Positions 37,345 through 45,739 of a stretch of 64,000 nucleotides of DNA are shown piece after piece. Made by a program: the position numbers and the translations under genes. The stretch is from NCBI GenBank assembly GCA_030849965.1, contig JAVDKL010000001.1, forward strand, positions 3,082,554-3,146,553, in the 5' to 3' direction. Below the pieces are notes generated by a model, which was not told where the DNA came from, did not search any database, and worked only from the letters and a program-made list of their open reading frames with translations. The stretch comes from Schauerella fraxinea (GTDB lineage: Bacteria > Pseudomonadota > Gammaproteobacteria > Burkholderiales > Burkholderiaceae_B). The first letter of the stretch is position 1. Each line of letters begins with the position of its first letter.

Positions 37345-37360
37345 ATATTGTATGCAATAT
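37345..37360. promoter_or_regulatory. Palindromic operator between deacylase and gntR
   Basis: ATATTG-TATG-CAATAT, a perfect 6-bp inverted repeat with a 4-base centre, in the divergent gap about 120 bases before the deacylase start and 34 before the gntR start. It contains TTGTATGC, close to the TTGTATAC found in two neighbouring promoters, and fits a GntR/FCD dimer site. Confidence 0.7.
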
Positions 37361-37393
37361 CTGGTCAAGGATTTCGGTAGACTATGCGGCGAC

Positions 37394-38086
37394 ATGGCCA
37401 CTACCCGCACCCCGCCTTCGGACGTCAGCGCCGAACACATCGCCCAAGATATCGCTGCCGCCATTGTGGCGCACCGTCTGCCGCCGGGCACGCGGTTGCG
37501 CGAAGAGGCATTGGCCCGCGCCTATAACGTCAGCCGCACCAAAATTCGCGCCGCGTTGTTGATGCTGTCCAAAGACAAACTGATTCGCACCGTGCCGGAG
37601 AAGGGCGCCTTCGTCAGCAAGCCCAGCGCGGCCGAGGCGCGCGAGATCTTTGCCGTGCGGCGCATTCTTGAAACCGCGCTGGCGCGTGAGTTTGTGGCGC
37701 GGGCCACGCCGGCCGACTACAAGCGCATCGAGCGTCATCTGCAGCAAGAGCGCCGCGCCGTGAAAGCGGACGACGTGCAATTGCGCAATGGGCTTCTGGC
37801 CGACTTTCACATCCTGCTCGCCGATACGGTGGGCAACTCGGTCTTGACCGAAATGCTGCGTGAGTTGTCGGCGCGCAGCGCCATCATCACGGTGCTGTAT
37901 CAGTCGAGTCTGGATGCGGTATGTTCGTCCGACGAACACCACGCGTTTCTCAAAGCGGCGAAAGCGGGCGACGTCGAGCTTGCGTGCCGCTTGATGGTGG
38001 AGCATCTCGAACATGTCGAGCATGCGCTGAACTTCACCGATGAGTTGCCGGCCGACACCAATCTCATCACCGCGCTGTTGACCTAA
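37394..38086 (+). CDS. GntR-family regulator (FadR/FCD subfamily)
   Basis: 230 aa. Seen: winged helix (about 15-80; LPPGTRLREEALARAYNVSRTKIRAAL) and an all-helical FCD ligand domain with metal-site residues such as Asp and His in LADFHILLADTVGN. ATG 37394 is the best start; an upstream in-frame start would sit beside the operator palindrome. It likely represses the divergent deacylase gene, itself, and by motif sharing the amino-acid importer downstream and the M20 amidohydrolase. Confidence 0.92.
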   Translation: MATTRTPPSDVSAEHIAQDIAAAIVAHRLPPGTRLREEALARAYNVSRTKIRAALLMLSKDKLIRTVPEKGAFVSKPSAAEAREIFAVRRILETALAREFVARATPADYKRIERHLQQERRAVKADDVQLRNGLLADFHILLADTVGNSVLTEMLRELSARSAIITVLYQSSLDAVCSSDEHHAFLKAAKAGDVELACRLMVEHLEHVEHALNFTDELPADTNLITALLT

Positions 38087-38095
38087 CGCGCCGGT

Positions 38096-38126
38096 CCATT
38101 CTGGTGCATGGCATGCGCCAGAATGG
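38096..38126. repeat. Long hairpin downstream of gntR
   Basis: CCATTCTGG and CCAGAATGG flank a near-symmetric centre, giving a 14-bp stem with one mismatch and a 3-base loop. It starts 9 bases after the gntR stop codon. There is no T run on either side, so it is not a standard terminator; it could be a REP-like or processing hairpin. Confidence 0.65.
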
Positions 38127-38218
38127 CGCAGCACGCACCGAAAATACGCAATCATCGACTTCCCTGCCGGGCCCTGTGCCCTTGACCAGGGGCATCTTCA
38201 CATGGCATGGATTTTGCA

Positions 38219-38245
38219 TTGACTCGTTTTGTATACCGTTATGGT
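38219..38245 (+). promoter_or_regulatory. Candidate promoter with embedded operator for the amino-acid importer
   Basis: TTGACT (38219-38224) resembles a -35 box and TATGGT (38240-38245) a weak -10 with a short 15-base spacer. TTTTGTATAC (38227-38236) lies inside the spacer, where a bound GntR protein would block RNA polymerase. The promoter assignment is by eye. Confidence 0.4.
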
Positions 38246-38296
38246 GTGCAAATAACAGATCAATGCACCGCCCAGCGGCATCTTGGAGATTCGTCA

Positions 38297-39079
38297 ATGA
38301 AGCGTAGAAACCTTTTGCTGTCCCTGTGTGCTGCCCTTGTGATGACGACAGGCCCTCTGGCGCACGCCGATGCCCTGGACGACATCATGAAAGCGGGCGT
38401 CCTCAAAGTCGCCGTGCCGCAGGACTTTCCGCCGTTCGGCTCGGTCGGCACCGATCTCAAGCCGCGCGGCTACGACATCGATACCGCCGAGCTGATCGCC
38501 AAGAAGCTGGGCGTGAAGGTCGAACTCGTGCCAGTGACGAGCGCCAACCGCCTGCCTTATCTGCAAACGAACAAGGTCGATCTGGTGGTGTCGAGCCTGG
38601 GCAAAAATCCCGAGCGCGAAAAAGCCATCGACTTCACCGATGCCTATGCACCGTTCTTTAACGGCGTATTCGGCCCGGCCGACATGAAGGTCGAGAAGGC
38701 GGACGATCTGGCGGGTAAAACCATCGGCGTTACGCGAGGCTCGATCGAAGACATCGAGCTCTCGAAGATCGCGCCGACGAGCGCCACGATCAAGCGCTAC
38801 GAAGACAACAACGGCACGATCACCTCATTCCTGTCGGGCCAGGTGCAGTTGGTGGCCACCGGCAATGTGGTCGCCGCCGCGATCCTGGCCAGGAACCCGC
38901 CCAAGAAACCTGAAAAGAAATTTCTGATCAAGGACTCGCCCTGCTTCATCGGGTTGAACAAGGGCGAATCCGCGCTGCAGGCGCGCGTGAATGCGGTACT
39001 GGCTGAATCCAAGAAAGACGGCACGCTGGGGGCGGTCTCGCAGAAGTGGTTGGGCGCCGATCTGCCGGCCGGACTCTAA
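38297..39079 (+). CDS. Polar amino-acid ABC transporter binding protein
   Basis: 260 aa, periplasmic. Seen: signal peptide (MKRRNLLLSLCAALVMTT, cleavage near HADA), then the family 3 binding fold (LKVAVPQDFPPFGSVG, YDIDTAELIAKKLGV, DLVVSSLGKNPEREKAIDF). GGAG lies 8 nt before the chosen ATG. Its conserved fold fits L-amino acids or close relatives. First gene of a four-gene importer, probably controlled by the GntR protein upstream. Confidence 0.93.
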   Translation: MKRRNLLLSLCAALVMTTGPLAHADALDDIMKAGVLKVAVPQDFPPFGSVGTDLKPRGYDIDTAELIAKKLGVKVELVPVTSANRLPYLQTNKVDLVVSSLGKNPEREKAIDFTDAYAPFFNGVFGPADMKVEKADDLAGKTIGVTRGSIEDIELSKIAPTSATIKRYEDNNGTITSFLSGQVQLVATGNVVAAAILARNPPKKPEKKFLIKDSPCFIGLNKGESALQARVNAVLAESKKDGTLGAVSQKWLGADLPAGL

Positions 39080-39094
39080 GCGAGGCCCACGTCG

Positions 39095-39763
39095 ATGGCG
39101 TACCGTTTCGAATTCGCTTCGGTATTCGACTACACCCCGGTGCTCTTGAAGGGCATCGGCGTGACCGTCGAATTGATCGCGTTCGGTGCCGTCATCGGCG
39201 TGGCGATCGGCATCGCGTGTGCATGGGCGCGCACGCAAGGGCCCATGGCATTGCGGCCCGTGGTCACCACGTATGTTGAACTCATCCGCAATACGCCCTT
39301 TCTGATTCAACTCTTTTTCATTTTCTTTGGACTGCCTGCCATCGGCATCCAGATGGGCGAGATGCAGGCCGCCTGCCTCGCCATGGCCTTGAACCTCGGC
39401 GCCTACAGTGCGGAAATCATTCGGGCGGGCATTGCCGCCACCCCGCGCGGGCAATATGAGGCGGGGTCGAGCCTGGCGATGTCGCGCTTTCAGGTGTTTC
39501 GCTATGTGGTGCTCAAGCCCGCGATGACGCGCATCTGGCCGGCGTTGTCGTCGCAGATCGTGATCGTCATGCTGGGCTCTGCGGTGGTCTCGCAAATCGC
39601 TGCCGAAGATCTGACGTTCGCCGCCAACTTCATTCAGTCGCGCAACTTCCGCGCCTTCGAGGTGTACTTCGTCACCACCGGCATCTATCTCGTGCTGGCC
39701 TTGGTGCTGCGCCAACTGCTGCGGATGCTGGGGCAGCGGCTTTTCCGCAGGAGCACGCGATGA
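39095..39763 (+). CDS. Polar amino-acid ABC transporter permease 1
   Basis: 222 aa, inner membrane, HisM/GlnP family. Seen: YVELIRNTPFLIQLFFIFFGLP, the conserved entry motif, and an EAA loop (GQYEAGSSLAMSRFQVFRYVV). It overlaps the next permease gene by 4 nt; the two form the heterodimeric channel. Confidence 0.93.
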   Translation: MAYRFEFASVFDYTPVLLKGIGVTVELIAFGAVIGVAIGIACAWARTQGPMALRPVVTTYVELIRNTPFLIQLFFIFFGLPAIGIQMGEMQAACLAMALNLGAYSAEIIRAGIAATPRGQYEAGSSLAMSRFQVFRYVVLKPAMTRIWPALSSQIVIVMLGSAVVSQIAAEDLTFAANFIQSRNFRAFEVYFVTTGIYLVLALVLRQLLRMLGQRLFRRSTR

Positions 39764-40416
39764 TCGAGTTCTCGACCTGGGACATCCTGCGCAATCTGTT
39801 GCTCGCCGCGCGCTGGACCGTGGTGCTGGCGTTGGTGACCTTCGTGACCGGCACCGCGCTCGGCCTGATCGTGTTGATGATGCGCAGCTCGCGCAACAAG
39901 ATTCTGCAGCGCACCGCGTGGCTCTATATCGAGCTGTTCCAGGGCACGCCGCTGTTGATGCAGCTCTTTCTGGCGTTCTTCGGCATGTCGCTGGCCGGCA
40001 TCGATGTGCCGGCGTGGCTTGCCGCCGGCGTGGCGCTCACGTTGTGGTCGGCCGCGTTTCTGGCGGAGATCTGGCGCGGCTGCGTCGACTCGATCGCCAA
40101 AGGGCAGTGGGAGGCCTCGTCCAGTCTGGCGATGGGGTATGTGCATCAAATGCGCTACGTGATCCTGCCGCAGGCGCTGCGTGTGGCGGTGGCACCCACC
40201 GTCGGGTTTTCGGTGCAGATCGTCAAGAGCACGGCGCTCACCTCCATCATCGGCTTTACCGAGCTGTCGAAGGCCAGCACGATCATCACCAACGCCACGT
40301 TCCAACCCTTCACCGTGTACGCCTATGCCGCGCTGTTCTACTTCGCGCTGTGCTGGCCGCTGTCACGCCTCAGTCTGCGTTTGGAAAGGAAGCTGAATGC
40401 CTCTTATCGCCCTTGA
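39760..40416 (+). CDS. Polar amino-acid ABC transporter permease 2
   Basis: 218 aa, HisM/GlnP family. Seen: YIELFQGTPLLMQLFLAFFG and the EAA loop GQWEASSSLAMGYVHQMRYVI. It overlaps the ATPase gene by 20 bases, longer than the 4-nt overlaps elsewhere in the window but normal for coupled transporter genes. Confidence 0.93.
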   Translation: MIEFSTWDILRNLLLAARWTVVLALVTFVTGTALGLIVLMMRSSRNKILQRTAWLYIELFQGTPLLMQLFLAFFGMSLAGIDVPAWLAAGVALTLWSAAFLAEIWRGCVDSIAKGQWEASSSLAMGYVHQMRYVILPQALRVAVAPTVGFSVQIVKSTALTSIIGFTELSKASTIITNATFQPFTVYAYAALFYFALCWPLSRLSLRLERKLNASYRP

Positions 40417-41125
40417 AGACGTCCGCAAAAGTTTCGGTGACAACGAAGTGCTCAAAGGCGTGACATTGCGCATCGAGCCGGGTGAAGTCATCGCCATCAT
40501 CGGCAAGAGCGGCTCGGGCAAGAGCACGCTGCTGCGCTGTATCAACGGCCTCGAAACCATCGACAGCGGCGCGATCATGGTGGCCGAGGCGAAGCTGGCC
40601 GACAGCGAGATGCACTTGCGTGCGCTGCGGCTGAAAGTGGGCATGATCTTTCAGCAGTTCAATCTTTTTCCGCATTTGACGGCGGGGCGCAACGTGATGC
40701 TTTCGCCGATGGTGACCAAGCGGGTGCCGGAACGCGATGCCGAAGCACTGGCCCGCGTGATGATGGACCGCGTGGGCCTCGGCCATAAATTCGATGCGTG
40801 GCCGGAAGAACTTTCCGGCGGCCAGCAGCAACGCGTGGCGATCGCGCGCGCTTTGGCGATGCAACCCATCGCGTTGCTGTGCGACGAGATCACCTCGGCG
40901 CTCGATCCCGAACTCGTCAACGAGGTGCTGGGTGTGGTGGGCGAACTCGCGGCCGACGGCATGACGCTGCTGATGGTGACGCACGAGATGCGCTTCGCAC
41001 GTCAGGTGTGCGACCGCGTGGTGTTCATGCACCAAGGCAAAGTGCACGAGATCGGCGCGCCGGAGGCGCTTTTCAGCAATCCGCAAACGCCGGAGCTGCA
41101 GCAGTTTCTGGGGATGGTGGCTTAA
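40397..41125 (+). CDS. Polar amino-acid ABC transporter ATPase (GlnQ/HisP-like)
   Basis: 242 aa. Seen: Walker A GKSGSGKS (36-43), [12 protein letters not shown]-loop region typical of amino-acid importers, LSGGQQQR signature, [13 protein letters not shown] Walker B and [10 protein letters not shown]-loop. It completes the importer; 23 bases later the photolyase gene begins on the same strand, possibly by read-through. Confidence 0.94.
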   Translation: MPLIALEDVRKSFGDNEVLKGVTLRIEPGEVIAIIGKSGSGKSTLLRCINGLETIDSGAIMVAEAKLADSEMHLRALRLKVGMIFQQFNLFPHLTAGRNVMLSPMVTKRVPERDAEALARVMMDRVGLGHKFDAWPEELSGGQQQRVAIARALAMQPIALLCDEITSALDPELVNEVLGVVGELAADGMTLLMVTHEMRFARQVCDRVVFMHQGKVHEIGAPEALFSNPQTPELQQFLGMVA

Positions 41126-41148
41126 GCGGGCTGGTCTAGAATCGCGGC

Positions 41149-42678
41149 ATGACCACGCTGCGACTCATCCTGGGCGACCAACTCAATCCTCACCATCCGT
41201 GGTTCGACGACGTGCGGGAGGACGTGGCCTACGTGCTGATGGAGGTGCGGCAGGAAACGGATTACGTGCTGCACCACGCACAGAAGATCATTGCGATCTT
41301 CGCGGCCATGCGCGACTTTGCGCAATCCCTGCGTGCAGCCGGGCATCGCGTGCATTACCTGGCGATCGACGACCCGGGAAACGCGCATGCGATCACGCTC
41401 AATCTCGATCGCCTGATCGCCCGCGACGCAATCGTTGCCGTCGAATACCAGGCGCCCGACGAGTGGCGGCTCGATGCGCAGTTGGCCGAGTACGCGCAGC
41501 GCTCAGCCATCGTCTGGACCTGTGTGGACAGCGCGCACTTCTACACCGCGCGTGATGAAGCGGCGGCGTTCTTTGCCGGGCGGCCGCACTGGTGGATGGA
41601 AGATTTCTACCGGCGCATGCGCATCAAGCACCGCGTGCTGCTCGACGCCGGCGACGCGCCCGCCGGCGGCCAATGGAACTTCGATCACGACAACCGCAAG
41701 CCGTGGCGCGGCAAGCCGCAGGAACCGTTCGACAAGCGGCCCTTGCACGACCACGGCGCGTTGTGGAACACCATCGTGGCGGCGGGCGTGAAGAGCTTTG
41801 GCCAACCGCAGGCCACCCGCTTCGTATGGCCGCTCAATCGGCGCGAAGCGTTGGCGCATCTGGACGATTTCATCGACGAGGCCTTGCCGCACTTCGGCGA
41901 CTTTCAGGACGCGATGAATAGCGTGGCGCCGCGCTTGTTTCATTCGCTGCTGTCGTTTGCGCTGAATACCAAAATGCTCACGCCGCAAGAGGTGGTGGCG
42001 CGCGCCGAAGCAGCCTGGCGCAGCGGTCATGCGCCGCTTGCGGCCGTGGAAGGGTTTGTCCGCCAGATTCTGGGATGGCGCGAGTATGTGCGGGGGGTGT
42101 ACTGGGCGCATATGCCGGGCTATACCGAGCAAAACGCCTTTGCCCATGCACTGCCCCTGCCCGGTTGGTTTTGGGACGGCAAGACGCGGATGCGGTGCCT
42201 GGCGCATGCCGTGGGCCAGTCGCTGGACGACGCGCACGCGCATCACATTCAACGGCTGATGGTGATCGGCAATTTTGCACTCCTGGCAGGTTGCGATCCG
42301 CAGGCGGTGCACGAGTGGTATCTCGGCGTGTATATCGACGCGTTCGAATGGGTGGAGGCGCCCAATACGTTGGGCATGAGCCAGTTCGTGGATGGCGGTC
42401 AGCTGGCCACCAAGCCCTACGTGTCCAGTGCGGCGTATATCGATCGCATGAGCGATTACTGCAAGGGCTGTCACTACGACAAGCGTGCACGGCTGGGCGA
42501 ACGGGCCTGTCCGTTCAATGCGCTGTATTGGGATTTCTTCTTGCGCAATGAAGCGATGTTGTCGGTCAATCGCCGGCTGGCGATGCCCTATCGGCAACTC
42601 GCCGCGATGTCGGCCGACGATCGTGCGGCGCTGCAGGCGCATGCAGCCGACCTGCGCTCGCGATTGGATAGGCTGTAG
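41149..42678 (+). CDS. PhrB-type iron-sulfur (6-4) photolyase
   Basis: 509 aa, FeS-BCP/DPRP branch of the photolyase-cryptochrome family, repairing UV (6-4) photoproducts with FAD and light. Seen: cysteines 350, 438, 441 and 454, the same numbers I recall for the 4Fe-4S ligands of Agrobacterium PhrB, and Asp179, His365 and His366 at its lesion-site positions. No indels are therefore needed to align the key residues. The enzyme also usually carries a lumazine antenna. It sits after the amino-acid transporter with no functional link. Confidence 0.93.
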   Translation: MTTLRLILGDQLNPHHPWFDDVREDVAYVLMEVRQETDYVLHHAQKIIAIFAAMRDFAQSLRAAGHRVHYLAIDDPGNAHAITLNLDRLIARDAIVAVEYQAPDEWRLDAQLAEYAQRSAIVWTCVDSAHFYTARDEAAAFFAGRPHWWMEDFYRRMRIKHRVLLDAGDAPAGGQWNFDHDNRKPWRGKPQEPFDKRPLHDHGALWNTIVAAGVKSFGQPQATRFVWPLNRREALAHLDDFIDEALPHFGDFQDAMNSVAPRLFHSLLSFALNTKMLTPQEVVARAEAAWRSGHAPLAAVEGFVRQILGWREYVRGVYWAHMPGYTEQNAFAHALPLPGWFWDGKTRMRCLAHAVGQSLDDAHAHHIQRLMVIGNFALLAGCDPQAVHEWYLGVYIDAFEWVEAPNTLGMSQFVDGGQLATKPYVSSAAYIDRMSDYCKGCHYDKRARLGERACPFNALYWDFFLRNEAMLSVNRRLAMPYRQLAAMSADDRAALQAHAADLRSRLDRL

Positions 42679-42762
42679 CGGAGAGCGCTTTAGCGTTGCC
42701 CGCGCCGAGCACAGCCGTCTGCGTGGCGTGCGGCTGGGCACACGCCGGCCCACGGGCTCACA

Positions 42763-43368
42763 TCACTCCGCCATCACCACCATGATTTCTGCAGGCGTGC
42801 GGCTCAGGCTCAGGTACATGTGTCCCACGCTGCTGTCGAAATACGCAGAGTCATGCTTGGCAAGTTCCAGCACTTCGCCAGTGACGAACTGCAGGCGCAC
42901 CTTGCCCGATAACACGATGATGAATTCCTGACCCTCATGGCGCACATAATCGTCGAACTCGCTTTCGCTGCGCGCGTGTATGCGCCCGAACATCGGCGTC
43001 ATGCGGCGTGCGGGGAACTCTCCGGCCAGCAGGCGGTATTCGTAGGTGCTGCCGCGATAGCTCGGGGTGCCGGCCATGACGGAATGCACCGCCGTCGGCG
43101 CAGGCGTCCCGGCCGCGCCGGCGGGCGCACCGAACAACTCACCGATGTCCACCTTCAGCGCGCGCGCCACGGCGGCGAACTTTTCGTAGCCGATCGAGAC
43201 TTGTCCCAGTTCCATCTTCGAGAGTGTGGAGAGCGCCACGCCGGTCTGCGTCGACAGCGCCTTGAGCGTCAGGCCGTGCGCTTTGCGCACGGCGCGCAGC
43301 CGCATGCCCATGCTGGTGCGGTCGATAGTTGGATCCTGTGGGGTAGCGGCAAGCGTGCCTTTGGGCAT
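42763..43368 (-). CDS. XRE-family regulator with C-terminal cupin (PuuR-like layout)
   Basis: 201 aa. Seen: helix-turn-helix (about 20-75; GLTLKALSTQTGVALSTLSKMELG) and a cupin (about 120-195; HEGQEFIIVLSGKVRLQF). Such regulators sense amines or amino acids and usually repress a linked catabolic operon. ATG 43368 is set by CAGGAG 9 nt upstream; an earlier start would add 22 poorly conserved residues. It faces the D-amino-acid dehydrogenase-like gene across a 22-bp palindrome. Confidence 0.92.
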   Translation of the reverse strand: MPKGTLAATPQDPTIDRTSMGMRLRAVRKAHGLTLKALSTQTGVALSTLSKMELGQVSIGYEKFAAVARALKVDIGELFGAPAGAAGTPAPTAVHSVMAGTPSYRGSTYEYRLLAGEFPARRMTPMFGRIHARSESEFDDYVRHEGQEFIIVLSGKVRLQFVTGEVLELAKHDSAYFDSSVGHMYLSLSRTPAEIMVVMAE

Positions 43369-43458
43369 GCGATGGAACTCCTGGGGATTTCCCTTGAAAT
43401 CGTTGTTTGCGGGGATTGTGCCGTCATTTTGCATTGACGCCTATGTTTTCGTATCAGA

Positions 43459-43480
43459 GAATTCTCATAAATGAGAATTC
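43459..43480. promoter_or_regulatory. 22-bp perfect palindrome, likely XRE-cupin operator
   Basis: GAATTCTCAT and its exact complement flank a central AA, in the divergent gap 12 bases before the flavoenzyme start. GAGAATTCTC (43457-43466) is itself a nested palindrome, so a second register is possible. Position and symmetry strongly suggest the site of the neighbouring XRE-cupin dimer. Confidence 0.8.
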
Positions 43481-43491
43481 GGGAAGGCGCG

Positions 43492-44643
43492 ATGGCTGCA
43501 CAGGAAAATTCGGTCGATACGGTTTTCGACTATGTGATCGTCGGTGGCGGCATCGCCGGCGCGTCGCTGGGCTATCGCCTGGCCGCGCACGCCAGTGTGC
43601 TGGTGCTCGAGCGCGAGGATCAGCCGGGCTATCACTCGACGGGCCGGTCGGCCGCGATGTTCATGGAAACCTACGGCACCGCGCAGATCCAGGCGCTCAC
43701 GCGGGCGAGCCGCGCGTTTTACGAGCACCCGCCCGAGGGCTTCACCGACCATCCGATCTTGGCGGCGCGCGGTTGCCTCTACATCGCGACCCCAGAGCAA
43801 CGCGAATTGCTCGACACCGAGTTTGCGGCGTTGCATGCGCGCTCGCCCAACGTGTCGCTGATCGACACCGCAGCGGCCTGCGCGCTGGTGCCCTGCCTGC
43901 GTCCCGAATGCGTGGGCGGCGCCATTCTCGAAACTGAGGCGCGCGATCTGGATGTGCATGCGCTGCATCAGGGCTTTCTGGGCGCCATGCGCAAGCGCGG
44001 CGGTCAGTTGCGATGCAAGGCGGCGCTTGTGGCGGCCGAGCGCCGCTCGGCGCTGTGGTCGCTGCAGCTTGCCGATGGCGCGGTGATTCGCGCGGGCACG
44101 GTGGTGAACGCTGCCGGCGCCTGGGCCGACGACGTGGCGCGCCTGTGTGGCGTGGCCCCGATTGGTTTGCAGCCCTGCCGGCGTACGGCCTTTACGTTTG
44201 CCGGTCCGGAAGACGTCGACTTTGCCGCATGGCCCACCGTTGCCAGCCTGGATGAGACGTTCTACTTCAAACCCGACGCCGGCCAGTTGTTGGGGTCGCC
44301 GGCCAACGCCGATCCTGTCGATCCGCACGATGTGGTGGCAGAGGAGCTGGACGTGGCCACTGGTATTTACCATATCGAGACCGCAACCACATTGCAGATC
44401 CGCCGGCCGAAACATGTGTGGGCGGGCCTGCGATCGTTTGTGGCCGATGGCGATCTCGTGATCGGTTGGGATAACGCGGCGCCACGGTTTTTCTGGCTGG
44501 CGGCGCAAGGCGGCTACGGCATCCAGTCGGCGGCCGGGGTGTCCGAACTGGCCGCATCGCAACTGCTGGGCGAACCGGTGCCCAACACGCTACTGGCGCA
44601 CGGTGTGGACGCCGATGCGTTGCTGCCGGCGCGCTTGCGTTAG
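43492..44643 (+). CDS. FAD-dependent D-amino-acid dehydrogenase (D-arginine dehydrogenase-like)
   Basis: 383 aa, DAO superfamily. Seen: FAD motif GGGIAG (18-23), PGYHSTGRSAA near 50, VNAAGAWADD, and the run SLDETFYFKPDAGQLLGSPA plus AGLRSFVADGDLV, which closely follow Pseudomonas DauA as I remember it. Such enzymes turn D-amino acids into keto acids. The loop after GRSAA differs (MFMETYG), so arginine specificity is uncertain. I prefer ATG 43492 because the ATG 21 bases earlier lies inside the operator palindrome. Confidence 0.87.
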   Translation: MAAQENSVDTVFDYVIVGGGIAGASLGYRLAAHASVLVLEREDQPGYHSTGRSAAMFMETYGTAQIQALTRASRAFYEHPPEGFTDHPILAARGCLYIATPEQRELLDTEFAALHARSPNVSLIDTAAACALVPCLRPECVGGAILETEARDLDVHALHQGFLGAMRKRGGQLRCKAALVAAERRSALWSLQLADGAVIRAGTVVNAAGAWADDVARLCGVAPIGLQPCRRTAFTFAGPEDVDFAAWPTVASLDETFYFKPDAGQLLGSPANADPVDPHDVVAEELDVATGIYHIETATTLQIRRPKHVWAGLRSFVADGDLVIGWDNAAPRFFWLAAQGGYGIQSAAGVSELAASQLLGEPVPNTLLAHGVDADALLPARLR

Positions 44644-44713
44644 CCCTACGAATCTACGCGCGCGTCCGATGGGACGGGCGTGAGCGATGACTGCACATAC
44701 AAGGGGAAAAATC

Positions 44714-45694
44714 ATGATGTTGAAGTCGAGCAAGGTTGCAGTGCTGATGGCCGCCATGGCGGCGGTGTTGAGCGCGGGGGCGGCCCAGGCTGCCGAGTAT
44801 CCCGAGCGGCCCGTTCAGCTCGTGGTGCCCTTCCCACCGGGTGGTGCGGGCGATGTGCTGGGCCGCATTCTCGCGAAAGGGTTGGGCCGCGAGTTGAACC
44901 AGTCGATCATCGTGGAAAACAAGGCGGGCGCCGGCACGATTCTGGGAGCGCAGTACGTGGCGCGCGCGCAACCCGATGGCTACACGCTGCTGTTGAGTTC
45001 AGGCACCACGTTTACCGTCAACCCAGCCATCTACGACAAGCTGCCGTACGACACCGTGCGCGATTTCGAACCCGTGGGCATGGTGGGCCGCGCGGCGTTG
45101 ATCATCGTGGCCAATCCGCAGGAACCCTATTCGAACGTGAAGGGTCTGGTGGCGGCCGTCAAACCGCATCCGGACAAGTTTTCGTACGGCTCGTTCGGCA
45201 TCGGTACGGTGTCGCACTTTGCGGGCGAGATGTTCCAGGAAGCGGCCGGCACACGCATGACGCACATTCCCTACAAGGGCAGTTCGCCGGCCATCACCGA
45301 TCTGATCGGCGGGCAGATTCCGATCCTGTTCGACACGGTGGTGTCGGCCATGCCGCATATCAAATCGGGCAAGGTGAAGCCGATTGCCGTCACCACCGCG
45401 CAACGATCGAGCTTCTTGCCCGACGTGCCCACGGTTGCCGAAAGCGGCTATCCCGCCGTGAACATGGACACCTGGATTGCCGTCTTCGCGCCGAAGGGCA
45501 CGCCGCCCGAGGCGCGCGCAACATTGACCAAGGCGTTGGCCGCAACCCTCGCCGACCCAACCACGCAAGAGCAACTGCGCAATGGCGGCTTTGAGCCGAC
45601 CTTCATGGATGGCGCAGGTGTGCAACGGACGATCGTGGAAGAAACGCCGCGCTTCGCCGAGATCGCCAAGCGCGCCGGCATCAAGGCCCAGTAA
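44714..45694 (+). CDS. Bug-family (TTT) periplasmic binding protein
   Basis: 326 aa. Seen: signal peptide ending AQA, then YPERPVQLVVPFPPGGAGD and IPYKGSSPAITDLIGG. AAGGGG lies 7 nt before ATG 44714. It sits between the flavoenzyme and the amidase on the same strand, and may deliver or sense the amide or amino acid they use. No membrane partners nearby. Confidence 0.92.
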   Translation: MMLKSSKVAVLMAAMAAVLSAGAAQAAEYPERPVQLVVPFPPGGAGDVLGRILAKGLGRELNQSIIVENKAGAGTILGAQYVARAQPDGYTLLLSSGTTFTVNPAIYDKLPYDTVRDFEPVGMVGRAALIIVANPQEPYSNVKGLVAAVKPHPDKFSYGSFGIGTVSHFAGEMFQEAAGTRMTHIPYKGSSPAITDLIGGQIPILFDTVVSAMPHIKSGKVKPIAVTTAQRSSFLPDVPTVAESGYPAVNMDTWIAVFAPKGTPPEARATLTKALAATLADPTTQEQLRNGGFEPTFMDGAGVQRTIVEETPRFAEIAKRAGIKAQ

Positions 45695-45739
45695 CCCCAC
45701 ATGCGGCACGCGATGTGCCGCGCACAGGAGCACTACCCG

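Noticed and set aside
43471-43491. Earlier ATG start for the D-amino-acid dehydrogenase-like gene
   Set aside because: It falls inside the 22-bp operator palindrome and adds seven residues with no family counterpart.
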